64,000 nucleotides of DNA, from the NCBI RefSeq assembly GCF_000622405.1, contig NZ_JASF01000005.1, positions 3,100,001-3,164,000 on the forward strand, written 5' to 3'. Shown here piece after piece: positions 38,728-46,580 of the stretch. The notes below the pieces were generated by a model. It saw only the letters and a program-made list of their open reading frames with translations. It made no database searches and had not been told where the DNA came from. A program made the translations under genes and the position numbers. Position 1 is the first letter of the stretch. The number at the start of each line of letters is the position of its first letter. This DNA is from Sulfitobacter donghicola DSW-25 = KCTC 12864 = JCM 14565 (GTDB lineage: Bacteria; Pseudomonadota; Alphaproteobacteria; Rhodobacterales; Rhodobacteraceae).

Positions 38728-39963
38728 TTATCCGATGTTCGACATAATGCGCGTTTGCAGACCACGCGCCACAGTAACGTCAGCAGTGATAAGGCCCGTT
38801 AGGCGCAGCCCTCCTGATTGTGCATCGCTATACACGTCACGGATAAGGTCCAGACCGCCCCAGAGGCCGACGAATGCGGGGGCCACACCATTGACGGTTG
38901 TGGTCAGCAGCGCCGTGCCAGCGGTAAGTTGGTTCCCCAAAACGATGTTACCCGCGCCGATATGCTTGGCCAATCGGTCCCATTCTGTAATGCCGCTGCC
39001 AGCGTCCCAAATTGCATCGTCCAGATCGCCCCAGATCGCTGGGGAGATACCCAGTTTAACTTGGGAAGGGTCTGTGATTGCATTGGCCTGCATGAAGGCA
39101 ATCACTTCGGCCTTGAATGCGGTCCAAGTCGGAGCAGCGGCAGTCATATCGGTATCAACAATGCCATAGGTCGCAGCACCAGAGATAACGCCTAGCGGTT
39201 CACCAGCCGACCCCGAACCAAGTAGAATTGCGCGGTCCAGTTCGGTGCCAATGGCCGCCGACATATCCCGACGAATTGCAGCCTCAAGGCCAGCACCGGA
39301 TTGCTTCAAAGCCTTACGGCTAATCCGCATGTGAGCGCCAAGCGTTTGATCAGGAGACAGGGTAGTCTCACCCGTTTGAAAAGCGGTATCATTCGGCACG
39401 TTGCCGCCTTCTGTAGCAGCCCAGCCCGCAGTTGCGCCAGCAGTGGCTACGGGGAACGCTTCGGAACCCTGAGCGATGCTGACAGACGAAACGCCAAGAC
39501 GTGCCGCAACAGATGCAGGAAACAGGCGGTCAATAATGGGCCGCGTATTGATTGGGCTAGGTGTATCGGTCGAAACTGTCGAACGCTGTTCTAGCACTTC
39601 AAAAGGAACCGGAACGCCCCGGAACCCACCAGCACCACGCATTTCTTGAACCACCTCGGCAGTCGCACCATCAAGTGCGCGGCCTTCATCCAGAGCCAAT
39701 GCAACTTGGCGCAGTTCAAAACGGCCAATCAGATCGGCATATTCACGATCAGAACGGGTTTCTAGTTCGCCCTTGGCTTCGCTTCGCTGCTCATCTTCTG
39801 CAATTAAAGCAGCACGGTAGCGCGTTTCGTTCGTGCGATACTCCCCATCAAGATCACCAAGGCTTCGGGTTTCATCTTCGGTCGGTTTTTCTTTGCCAAC
39901 AAGCGCTGCCAACTCTTGGCGAATTTCAGACTGTCGGCGGCTAATTTTGGTACTATCAAGCAT
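38728..39963 (-). CDS. HK97-fold major capsid protein
   Basis: A 411-residue shell protein. Residues 1 to about 100 form a charged coiled-coil delta domain (ISRRQSEIRQELAALVGKEK onward) that the protease would remove near GGFRGVPVPFEVL. The mature HK97 fold follows: RPIIDRLFPASVAARLGVSS, GWAATEGGNVPNDTAFQTGE, MRISRKALKQSGAGLEAAIR, ELDRAILLGSGSAGEPLGVI and WGGLDLIRDVYSDAQSGGLR. Having its own capsid and protease is what separates this element from classic capsid-hijacking satellites. Confidence 0.9.
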   Translation of the reverse strand: MLDSTKISRRQSEIRQELAALVGKEKPTEDETRSLGDLDGEYRTNETRYRAALIAEDEQRSEAKGELETRSDREYADLIGRFELRQVALALDEGRALDGATAEVVQEMRGAGGFRGVPVPFEVLEQRSTVSTDTPSPINTRPIIDRLFPASVAARLGVSSVSIAQGSEAFPVATAGATAGWAATEGGNVPNDTAFQTGETTLSPDQTLGAHMRISRKALKQSGAGLEAAIRRDMSAAIGTELDRAILLGSGSAGEPLGVISGAATYGIVDTDMTAAAPTWTAFKAEVIAFMQANAITDPSQVKLGISPAIWGDLDDAIWDAGSGITEWDRLAKHIGAGNIVLGNQLTAGTALLTTTVNGVAPAFVGLWGGLDLIRDVYSDAQSGGLRLTGLITADVTVARGLQTRIMSNIG

Positions 39964-40015
39964 GTATTTTTCACCTAGCTAGGTTTAAGTTATGATGCTT
40001 AACTCTATCAAATTT

Positions 40016-40333
40016 CTAGGTTTTATTAAAATGACCGTCCTTTAGCAAAGTCTTCCATCTTTCCCGTTCGGGGTCTGGTTTCCCAAGCCCAATTTCAATG
40101 CGTGTTTTACGGCTATGACATGGGGTGCAAAGTGTCTGCAAATTTGAAAGTTCATACGATAAATCAGGTGCTTGCCTAACAGGTTTAATGTGATCTACTT
40201 CTAAGCGTACACCTCGCGTCCCACATTCTACGCACTTCCAGCCGTCACGGTCTTTTGCTTGTTTGCGCACCACCTGCCAACGCTTGGAGCCTGTGACCTT
40301 TGCGCTATGTCGGTCATAGCGCCTCACACCCAT
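40016..40333 (-). CDS. HNH endonuclease of the packaging module
   Basis: A 105-residue HNH nuclease. The zinc ligands are WKCVECGTRG and LCTPCHSRKT, and the HNH core is VRLEVDHIKPVRQAPDLSY followed by the LSNLQ asparagine. Small HNH proteins beside the terminase stimulate site-specific cos cleavage in HK97-type packaging, so a cos mechanism is plausible here. The start overlaps the terminase end by 10 bp. Confidence 0.87.
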   Translation of the reverse strand: MGVRRYDRHSAKVTGSKRWQVVRKQAKDRDGWKCVECGTRGVRLEVDHIKPVRQAPDLSYELSNLQTLCTPCHSRKTRIEIGLGKPDPERERWKTLLKDGHFNKT

Positions 40334-41853
40334 TGCGCCACACGGCTTTTGCGGCTTGGTCGGTTCACCATTCGCGCCCCTTCGGCAACGGCGATGACAG
40401 ATGCGGCAGCCGCATCAATCCTGCCCAGTGATCGGGCTTTGGCTAGTTTATGATTGCCAGCAGGATCAACCAACGTGATTGCATCGCCAAAAGCAGATCG
40501 CAGCAATAAGCTAGGTTGCGTTTTCACCATGCCTTCAAACAATGCTCTACGGAACCGCTCTATGTCTTCGGCACCATCACGCCAGCCAAAGCCCCGCCAG
40601 ATAAACGGCACCCGTTCCAATCCAGCCGCCCGCATTGCTTCGGTAAATTCTGCATGTCGGAACCTATCGCCAACAATGCAGGCAATGCCCTGCCCGTCAG
40701 TCATTGCCACCACGTCAGCCAACCAACGCCCCACTGGAACCGTTGTATCGCCCATTGTGGTCAGTTCGCCCCGCTCTTGCATTTCTGAGTAACGCCCTGA
40801 CACCCCATCAGCCGCGCCACGATCAGCAAGTCCAGGCTTGCAAGGGAAAGTGCCAATCGCTTCAAGTCGCCCTGTCTGGGGCCAATATAGGGCCGCTGCT
40901 GACATGCTACGCGACCCGCCAAGATCAACGCCCAGAACGCACGGCCCATCGCGGGGCGGCAGACCATCTGGCGCGACTTCGGCGGCAAGGTATTCATCAA
41001 TCGTGACCAGCATAGAACGGTCTTCGGTGCTGACACGTTCGTTGCGGTTTAGGTTCTTAAAGCTGGAAAGCGCAGAGCCGCCACGTGCAATGGCACGGGA
41101 CGCTTGCGCCACCAGCCATTCCGCAGTTGATCCAATGCCCTCTTTTGATCCGGGGTTTGCTATAAGCAAGCTTTCAAGATCATCCGCAGGCAATCCAAAA
41201 GCTGGCCTATGTTCCTGCACATATGTTCCGGGGGGCGGTTCATCTAACCAGCGGGAAAAGGTGTTTGCATCATCAGGCGCACTGGTCGAGATAATCAGCG
41301 CTCGCCCGTCACGTTTACCAAGCCCCGACAAAATGGCGTTTTCCAAGTTGTCGCCCTTGTCACGATCCCATGCGGCCCGTTCGTCCAGTATCGCCAATGT
41401 AGGCGCACCGCCTAGAATAGACTTACCATCGGCAGCAATACATCGCGCAAGGCCCCCACCATTGCCGTTGTATTCAATTTCCAGCTTGGAGCCACGCCGA
41501 ATTGTGAACAGTTCCTGTTCTGCATCAGGCAAGCCCTCGACAAAGCCGACAATAAATTGGAATGCAATTTTTGCTTGGTCACGGTTTCGAGCCGCGAGAA
41601 TAACTTCCCGCTTTGGCTGGTCTGTCAGTTCCCCCATTACGTCAGCAAGAGCAAGCCCAGCCGACAATGCTGTTTTTCCGTTCCCCCTACCTATGCTAAG
41701 ACAGCCAATCATTACGCTAGGGGCAAGCGCACCGCAGATAAATTGCCGCTGATACGAGGCCAGTTTAACGGGTTTTCCCGCCATTTTACCTTCGGGAATA
41801 ATTAGTTTTTCTAGAAATGATATTGCTGCTAGAGAACGAACAGAGGCTGACAT
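40324..41853 (-). CDS. Terminase large subunit
   Basis: A 509-residue packaging motor. The N-terminal ATPase has SYQRQFICGALAPS, Walker A LSIGRGNGKTALSAGLALAD, Walker B LAILDERAAWDRDKGDN and coupling motif IISTSAPDDANTF. The C-terminal RNase H-like nuclease starts with CVLGVDLGGSRSMSAAALYW and includes ACIVGDRFRHAEFTEAMRAA and a final Asp in LGRIDAAAASVIAVAEG. No small subunit gene is recognised next to it, which is unusual and may mean a very diverged partner or use of the helper's. Confidence 0.88.
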   Translation of the reverse strand: MSASVRSLAAISFLEKLIIPEGKMAGKPVKLASYQRQFICGALAPSVMIGCLSIGRGNGKTALSAGLALADVMGELTDQPKREVILAARNRDQAKIAFQFIVGFVEGLPDAEQELFTIRRGSKLEIEYNGNGGGLARCIAADGKSILGGAPTLAILDERAAWDRDKGDNLENAILSGLGKRDGRALIISTSAPDDANTFSRWLDEPPPGTYVQEHRPAFGLPADDLESLLIANPGSKEGIGSTAEWLVAQASRAIARGGSALSSFKNLNRNERVSTEDRSMLVTIDEYLAAEVAPDGLPPRDGPCVLGVDLGGSRSMSAAALYWPQTGRLEAIGTFPCKPGLADRGAADGVSGRYSEMQERGELTTMGDTTVPVGRWLADVVAMTDGQGIACIVGDRFRHAEFTEAMRAAGLERVPFIWRGFGWRDGAEDIERFRRALFEGMVKTQPSLLLRSAFGDAITLVDPAGNHKLAKARSLGRIDAAAASVIAVAEGARMVNRPSRKSRVAQWV

Positions 41854-41879
41854 TTTAAACCCATTAAGTGAGAATGATT

Positions 41880-42164
41880 ATGCGAAAAATATTTGTTGCG
41901 GCGGTTTGCATTGCCCAATTCGCCCCGATAGCTGCAAGTGCAGAGCGCGCAAGTTCCGCAGAACTTTGCAAGAAATTTGGGCAGACCGTAGTCCCAATGA
42001 CGGAGCTCATCAAAGACGCTGGCATGTTTGCTACGGTTATTCGGCTCTTTTCAAAAGATGAATCACACAGACAAGGAGCCGAGGATTTAGCAGCCGAGCT
42101 TACGGCTGGTATGAAGGAATTTAATTCAAGTTTCAGTGAAATAGCAGAGATGTGCCGTGGTTGA
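41880..42164 (+). CDS. Small exported protein encoded against the head operon
   Basis: A 94-residue protein with a convincing signal peptide (MRKIFVAAVCIAQFAPIAAS, cleavage near ASA). I chose the ATG at 41880; GTG 41868 and ATG 41874 are in frame just upstream. The short mature domain is helical with two cysteines (AELCKKFGQTVVP and EIAEMCRG). It is on the plus strand between large terminase and head closure genes, which are on the minus strand. Such isolated exported proteins in prophages are often lysogeny-expressed morons, for example superinfection exclusion; that role is inference. Confidence 0.6.
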   Translation: MRKIFVAAVCIAQFAPIAASAERASSAELCKKFGQTVVPMTELIKDAGMFATVIRLFSKDESHRQGAEDLAAELTAGMKEFNSSFSEIAEMCRG

Positions 42165-42237
42165 TTTTTTGGGAGAGAGAAAGGAACAGTAAGACCCCCG
42201 AAAGGCCCCCTATTTAGAAGCAATGGCATTGGAACCA

Positions 42238-42321
42238 TCATACTAAGGCCATTAGGCCGATTGCTATGTCGCACCAAACCCAGATTGTAGTAGCTGCCAA
42301 CGCCCATTCAATCACCAGCAT
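42238..42321 (-). CDS. Putative 27-residue membrane micropeptide
   Basis: Directly after the head-closure gene a reading frame begins in a TGATG stop-start overlap (ATG at 42321) and encodes 27 residues: MLVIEWALAATTIWVW followed by CDIAIGLMALV. It is a single hydrophobic helix. The coupling supports translation, but the length makes the call uncertain. A holin-like or regulatory peptide is conceivable. Confidence 0.35.
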   Translation of the reverse strand: MLVIEWALAATTIWVWCDIAIGLMALV

Positions 42322-42683
42322 CAGCCCCTACTCACGATAAGGATATAGCCTACAGGGTCACCAGCGGCTGGCACTGGATCAACCTGCCTAACAGATAGGA
42401 ATGGCCCACCATCTATGCGCACCTTGTTGCCAAGATCAGGCGCGATGCTTGGCACCCCACATTGCACGGTCAGGTCGCTTGATCGGACGCTAGAACCATC
42501 TGCATATTCTAGACCAACCCCCTGCACTACCGCCGTCACTGTCTCAAAGACTGTGCTAGTTGTTGGTGGGTCAAATTCAGTCGCACCGGGCATTGTCGTG
42601 GTGCGTCCTATCTCCACATTGCCCTGCCCGTATTGGGCCAGCAAGCGGCGGTGCGATGCTTCTATGCGGTCATAATAATTCAT
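42321..42683 (-). CDS. Probable head closure/neck protein
   Basis: A 120-residue protein, MNYYDRIEASHRRLLAQYGQ, then VEIGRTTTMPGATEFDPPTT, VVQGVGLEYADGSSV, LTVQCGVPSIAPDLGNKVRI and RQVDPVPAAGDPVGYILIV. This is the pattern of small neck/head-closure proteins (Hc1-like) in siphophages. It would seal the filled capsid and present the docking surface for a tail. In this element it is the first gene after the replication block, separated from the other connector. Confidence 0.6.
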   Translation of the reverse strand: MNYYDRIEASHRRLLAQYGQGNVEIGRTTTMPGATEFDPPTTSTVFETVTAVVQGVGLEYADGSSVRSSDLTVQCGVPSIAPDLGNKVRIDGGPFLSVRQVDPVPAAGDPVGYILIVSRG

Positions 42684-42778
42684 GTTGTAAGTCTAGCATT
42701 TATGCATAAGCACCGCGAATTAGCGGAAACAACGCCCCCACCTCGCTTGTTTACTAATTTTGGCCGCTCTCATCACCA

Positions 42779-42889
42779 CCACCACCATCTACCCCCTAAA
42801 GGGGGGGGTAGTGGTGGGGTCGGTAAGAGTAAGTGAGGTTTTCCCCACTACCCACCTTCCCCCACCTTGGTTTTAGCGTGGTGGGGGTG
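42779..42889. repeat. Nested G/C-rich inverted repeats, candidate replication origin
   Basis: Between the RepA-like and head-closure genes. Arm pairs: CTACCCCC (42789-42796) with GGGGGTAG (42804-42811), extended outward through ACCACC/GGTGGT-type pairing after one bulged base; CCACTACCC (42845-42853) with GGGTAGTGG (42806-42814); and CCCCCACC (42859-42866) with GGTGGGGG (42880-42887). No T-run follows any of them, so a simple terminator is unlikely. G-runs could also fold into a quadruplex. Confidence 0.5.
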
Positions 42890-44152
42890 CTAGGTTTCAT
42901 TCACCCATTCACCAACAATTAGGCACGGATATTCTCTACCCTTACCGCTATCTTTGCGCTTTTCGATTATAAGTGCACCGCTAGCCTGCCAAGCACTAAG
43001 CATCTGCTGGATACGGCGTTTGTCATTATCCGTATCCAGATTAAGAACATCGGCAACGGATTTACCTACCCAATTGTTCGCCTGTGCACTCTGCCGTGGA
43101 TCTTCTAGCATATCTATGGCCCTTTGAACTGCTAAGGTATCCGCAACAGATATGCCGTCAAAAGCATCAGGTGGCGTGTAGCGTTCAACAGTTGCAACCC
43201 AATCACCATTCCCAAGTTCAATGCCAACAGTCCGGTGCCATTCCGCCCCGCTACCAGTGGAGTAGTTCGGTTTATCTTGCGTCACTGTGAAGTAGGTTGC
43301 GCGGTCAGACACCACATCAACACCAATTTCCTTCTTTTTCTTGCTGCTAGCCTTATTCAGAACGCGCCCATCCCTAACAGCGTTTAGCAGAGAGCTACCG
43401 CCACGCCCATCTTCGGATGAAAGTTCTTGCCCATTACCTTTCCGCGTATGATGGACAAGCTCTATTGAGATGTTGCATTCGTCAGCAATCCTCGCCCATT
43501 CAGTCGCGACAGCATCAATCGCGCTGTTGTCGTTTTCTGTTACGCGGTGAGATTTAACAAATGGATCAATTGTTAAATGGTCGATCCCATGCTCCTTGAT
43601 ATGCTTAATCAATCCATCCCGCATTGGCGTATTGATCGCAATTTCCCCACGCACCTGTTTTGCCATGCAGAGTTCACAATCGCGACCGTCAAGAAAGAAC
43701 CGCCCCTTAATCTCACTGGGGTTGATCTCATGATGAAGCATTGCTGCTGCCATTCGACGGTTCAATTCGTCCATTGGCTCTTCAAGGTTAATCAACCAGA
43801 CCTTTAGTGGTGCTGGCACCGTTACGTCTAGCAAAGCGCGTCCGGTAGCCATTGCCAAAGCCTCGACCACCACCAAAGAAGATTTACCCACTGCACCGGG
43901 CGCAACTGTTGCGGATGCCGTCTTGCGCTGAAGGTGATTGCCATATGTCCATGGTCGCGTTGGTTGTGTCGCTGGGTCAAGCCAGACAAATGGCGTAGGT
44001 TCTCGCATGGCAGGCTGAGGGGCAAGCGTTGCCGCCCGCCCCCCGTTAATTACTCGCATTCCGGAATTAGCAGCCGCAACAGGATTGCTTTTGGGAAGCC
44101 TTTCCAAAGCAGAGTCATCGCCGCCGAAAAATGCCGCTACAGCATCATCCAT
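42890..44152 (-). CDS. RepA-like RecA-fold ATPase (replication helicase)
   Basis: A 420-residue protein with a RecA-like ATPase core: Walker A TVAPGAVGKSSLVVVEALAM, Walker B-like HGIDHLTIDPFVKSHRVTEN and the following region ISIELVHHTRKGNGQELSSE. The C-terminal part looks like a winged helix (NNWVGKSVADVLNLDTDNDK, IQQMLSAWQASGALIIEK). This layout fits hexameric RepA-type helicases of plasmids and satellites. It would drive autonomous replication of the excised element, probably from the repeat block just downstream. Confidence 0.72.
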   Translation of the reverse strand: MDDAVAAFFGGDDSALERLPKSNPVAAANSGMRVINGGRAATLAPQPAMREPTPFVWLDPATQPTRPWTYGNHLQRKTASATVAPGAVGKSSLVVVEALAMATGRALLDVTVPAPLKVWLINLEEPMDELNRRMAAAMLHHEINPSEIKGRFFLDGRDCELCMAKQVRGEIAINTPMRDGLIKHIKEHGIDHLTIDPFVKSHRVTENDNSAIDAVATEWARIADECNISIELVHHTRKGNGQELSSEDGRGGSSLLNAVRDGRVLNKASSKKKKEIGVDVVSDRATYFTVTQDKPNYSTGSGAEWHRTVGIELGNGDWVATVERYTPPDAFDGISVADTLAVQRAIDMLEDPRQSAQANNWVGKSVADVLNLDTDNDKRRIQQMLSAWQASGALIIEKRKDSGKGREYPCLIVGEWVNET

Positions 44153-44718
44153 TAAACAGCCTCCCGAATGCCAACTACAAGTGGCAATTCAAGCGGCCAA
44201 TCATCTGACCACAGGATCAATTTCAGCTTTTGGGCCATGTCGATTTGCATTGACGCCAATCCCGCCGCAGACAAGTCTCCGGCTTGAACCGCCACCAGTG
44301 CGGCCCGCTGCATGGTGTCGATCATGCCATCTAGACCGCTCTTCCCTTTCCCCGCATACCGTAAGTTGCCGTCAGCGCCCCTTGTGATCTTGTGCAGGGT
44401 TTCCGTAGCCCATGTGTCGATTTCATCATCTTCCGCAACGACAAACACATCCGACAAAATGACAGAAATTTCCTCAAATGCCGGGTGATAGCGATAAAAT
44501 TCCGGCTGCAATTCGGCTTCTGGGCCAACTTTTTCGCGCCATTTTGTAATCCGTTCGAGCCAGCTTGTCACCTTGGCACGGGTTGCATCCACACGCAGCG
44601 CAAGTTCGGTGTTTACCTCATTTGCTTCGGTTTGTTCGTTTGTGGTAGTGTCATGATGTCCATAGCTACCATTATTGCCCTCCGGTTCGCGCTGGGGGGC
44701 TTTTTTGCTATCGTCCAT
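44152..44718 (-). CDS. Unknown protein between the AlpA-like and RepA-like genes
   Basis: A 188-residue soluble protein with a polar, disordered-looking N-terminus (MDDSKKAPQREPEGNNGSYG) and a helical body (TSWLERITKWREKVGPEAEL, YHPAFEEISVILSDVFVVAE, MIDTMQRAALVAVQAGDLSA). It shares single bases with both neighbours, so all three early genes are coupled. Not recognised. Position suggests a replication accessory protein or regulator. Confidence 0.65.
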   Translation of the reverse strand: MDDSKKAPQREPEGNNGSYGHHDTTTNEQTEANEVNTELALRVDATRAKVTSWLERITKWREKVGPEAELQPEFYRYHPAFEEISVILSDVFVVAEDDEIDTWATETLHKITRGADGNLRYAGKGKSGLDGMIDTMQRAALVAVQAGDLSAAGLASMQIDMAQKLKLILWSDDWPLELPLVVGIREAV

Positions 44719-44912
44719 TAAGCAGCCTCCCCTTTACTTTCGATCCAGCTTGATAGGTCAGAAGATCGCCAATAATTTCTTGTTTTTATTTTGATCGGCT
44801 TTGGGAAGTCTAGTTTTTGGTCTTGAAGCCAGCGCCAGATTGTCATGCTAGTAACGCCACCCATTGCGGATCGGACTTCGGCTTGAGTAAGTAGTTTATT
44901 TTCAGACTGCAT
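44718..44912 (-). CDS. AlpA-family regulator/excisionase
   Basis: A 64-residue MerR-like helix-turn-helix protein: LLTQAEVRSAMGGVTSMTIW, RWLQDQKLDFPKPIKIKTRN and YWRSSDLSSWIESKGEAA. AlpA proteins activate integrase or excision in P4-like elements and are the typical regulator of Gram-negative PICIs. It is the first gene of the replication operon. Upstream are CTAGG-containing repeats (45032-45055). Confidence 0.82.
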   Translation of the reverse strand: MQSENKLLTQAEVRSAMGGVTSMTIWRWLQDQKLDFPKPIKIKTRNYWRSSDLSSWIESKGEAA

Positions 44913-45031
44913 AATTGCGCCCTCATACTAAAGTTTGCTAGGAAAGAAGGCAGGACGATGCTTGATCTATGCTACCGCCCCTAGGTCCACGGCAATGGAT
45001 TTAGGGGCAGCCACGCTCCCAGATTAACGCG

Positions 45032-45055
45032 ACTAGGAACAATTTATCACCTAGT
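45032..45055. promoter_or_regulatory. Inverted repeat between integrase and AlpA-like genes
   Basis: ACTAGG-N12-CCTAGT is a perfect 6-bp inverted repeat. The half-site CTAGGAA recurs at 44939-44945 upstream of the AlpA-like gene. It is a candidate binding site for AlpA or the integrase; no test of this is possible here. Confidence 0.35.
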
Positions 45056-45190
45056 ATAACAGCGGCCAAATGAGCGACTTCAGTAGCATTATAAGAGTTC
45101 GATCTTTGATCCCGTGTTTTGATTTGGCTGGAAATGTACCATAAAATTATAGGTAAAGAATCTCTTATCATGAATTTTTGTGGGGTATTG

Positions 45191-46453
45191 CTACTTAACA
45201 ATAAATGAATGCCATTCTTCCATCATGTCCCGCCGCTTTTCTACCATTTGAGTTCTTGAGTAAGCTTTATGAACGTGGTTTCCGATATTGTGCCAAAGCG
45301 CCATTTCAGAAAGATTGTCTTCATAGTCGCTCACTTCATTCGCCCATGTTTTGAACGTAGTGCGTAACCCATGAGGGACAGCGGGTTTCTTATTTTGTGG
45401 GTCGAGATAGCCCACTCCATCCTTTTTTAACTTAGCCTCATGAATGCGTTTCATTACAGCAGAAAGGGAAGCGTCACTAAGGCACCCTCCCCTCGGTGCT
45501 GGAAACACTAGGTTATTGTTGCCATGTGAATCCGACCTTTTGACAAGTTCGATCATAGCATCTGTTAAGGGAACAGTTCGGGGGTTATCCCCCGCTTTGA
45601 TTTTGGAAAACTTGCGGTCCGGTTGGATCGTCCAGACCTTTCCTTCAAAATCAAACTCGTCCCAAGTAGCGCAGCGTACTGCACCTGTTCTGGTGGCTGT
45701 TAGGGTTTGGAATTGCAAAGCTAACGATCCATTGCCGTCACGACCACATAGATCGGCCCACCATTGAGATATTTCTGAAAGCCTAATTGAACCGTAATGG
45801 CTAGTTTTTGGTATGGTTTTTAGTATGTGTCCAAGATTGCTGTCACGTGAAACTGGGTTTGCTTTTTCACGGTAGCCTTGAGCTGCTGAATAATCAAAAA
45901 TGTCTTTGAGTTGTTGCTTCAACTTCTCAGCCGTAGAGTTTTTTGAATGCCATATGGGCAGCAAGGTGTTGCCAACTTCAGCAGTTGATATGTCGTTAAC
46001 TGTCTTTGACCCAAGCAAGGGAAAGACATATTGTTTAAGCCCCTCTCCCCAGCTTTTTCGGTACTTCTCAGATTGAAGCCTTTGGCGTTTTATCGGTAAA
46101 AATTCTTCATAAACCTCGATGAGGGTTTTTCCAAAGAAATTGGCGTGCTGTAATGCCAGCCACGCGTCTTTGCGTTTTTGTACTGGGTCTATCCCTTCGC
46201 GAATATCCTTACGTATCGCTCTAGCTTCTTCTCTTGCGGCTTTAAGCGAAACTTCTGGGTAAGCACCAAGACCAATTTCACGCCTTTTGCCACCATAGCT
46301 TACGATCATCAGCCATGATCGCGCATTGCTTGGGGTGATTTGTATGTGCAATCCCGCCACCCCTCCTACAGCAAAGTGACTTGGGTTTCTCTCATGTGTT
46401 GCTTGCAGTCGATTAATCTCAAGTTGTGTTAACTCTTTTGCTACCTTTGGCAT
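45191..46453 (-). CDS. int: P4-type tyrosine integrase
   Basis: A 420-residue site-specific recombinase that would integrate and excise the element at tRNA-Gly. The N-terminal arm-binding domain (VGGVAGLHIQITPSNARSWL, REIGLGAYPEVSLKAAREEA) is typical of P4/DUF4102 integrases. Catalytic residues are Arg in TATRTGAVRCATWDEFDFEG, the His-x-x-Arg of PHGLRTTFKTWANE, a second His in LWHNIGNHVHKAYSR, and the tyrosine of that last motif. It reads inward from the right end; the intact tRNA is at the far left end. The coding sequence looks more A/T-rich than the host genes. Confidence 0.92.
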   Translation of the reverse strand: MPKVAKELTQLEINRLQATHERNPSHFAVGGVAGLHIQITPSNARSWLMIVSYGGKRREIGLGAYPEVSLKAAREEARAIRKDIREGIDPVQKRKDAWLALQHANFFGKTLIEVYEEFLPIKRQRLQSEKYRKSWGEGLKQYVFPLLGSKTVNDISTAEVGNTLLPIWHSKNSTAEKLKQQLKDIFDYSAAQGYREKANPVSRDSNLGHILKTIPKTSHYGSIRLSEISQWWADLCGRDGNGSLALQFQTLTATRTGAVRCATWDEFDFEGKVWTIQPDRKFSKIKAGDNPRTVPLTDAMIELVKRSDSHGNNNLVFPAPRGGCLSDASLSAVMKRIHEAKLKKDGVGYLDPQNKKPAVPHGLRTTFKTWANEVSDYEDNLSEMALWHNIGNHVHKAYSRTQMVEKRRDMMEEWHSFIVK

Positions 46454-46580
46454 AAACCCTCATCCTACCCCACATAAAATATGTTAAAAATAGTATGATA
46501 GTGTTATGTAACTATGCAAGCCATTTTGAGAGAAATCTAATTTAGTAATTTAAATCAATCAATTGAGCGTAAAATTCAGG

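Noticed and set aside
41864..42307. 147-codon minus-strand frame opposite the small exported protein
   Set aside because: The plus-strand reading has a clear signal peptide; the minus-strand reading is low-complexity and overlaps the head-closure end.
45001..45201. 66-codon minus-strand frame between integrase and AlpA-like genes
   Set aside because: No ribosome site or recognisable composition; it covers the CTAGG repeat region, which looks like control DNA.
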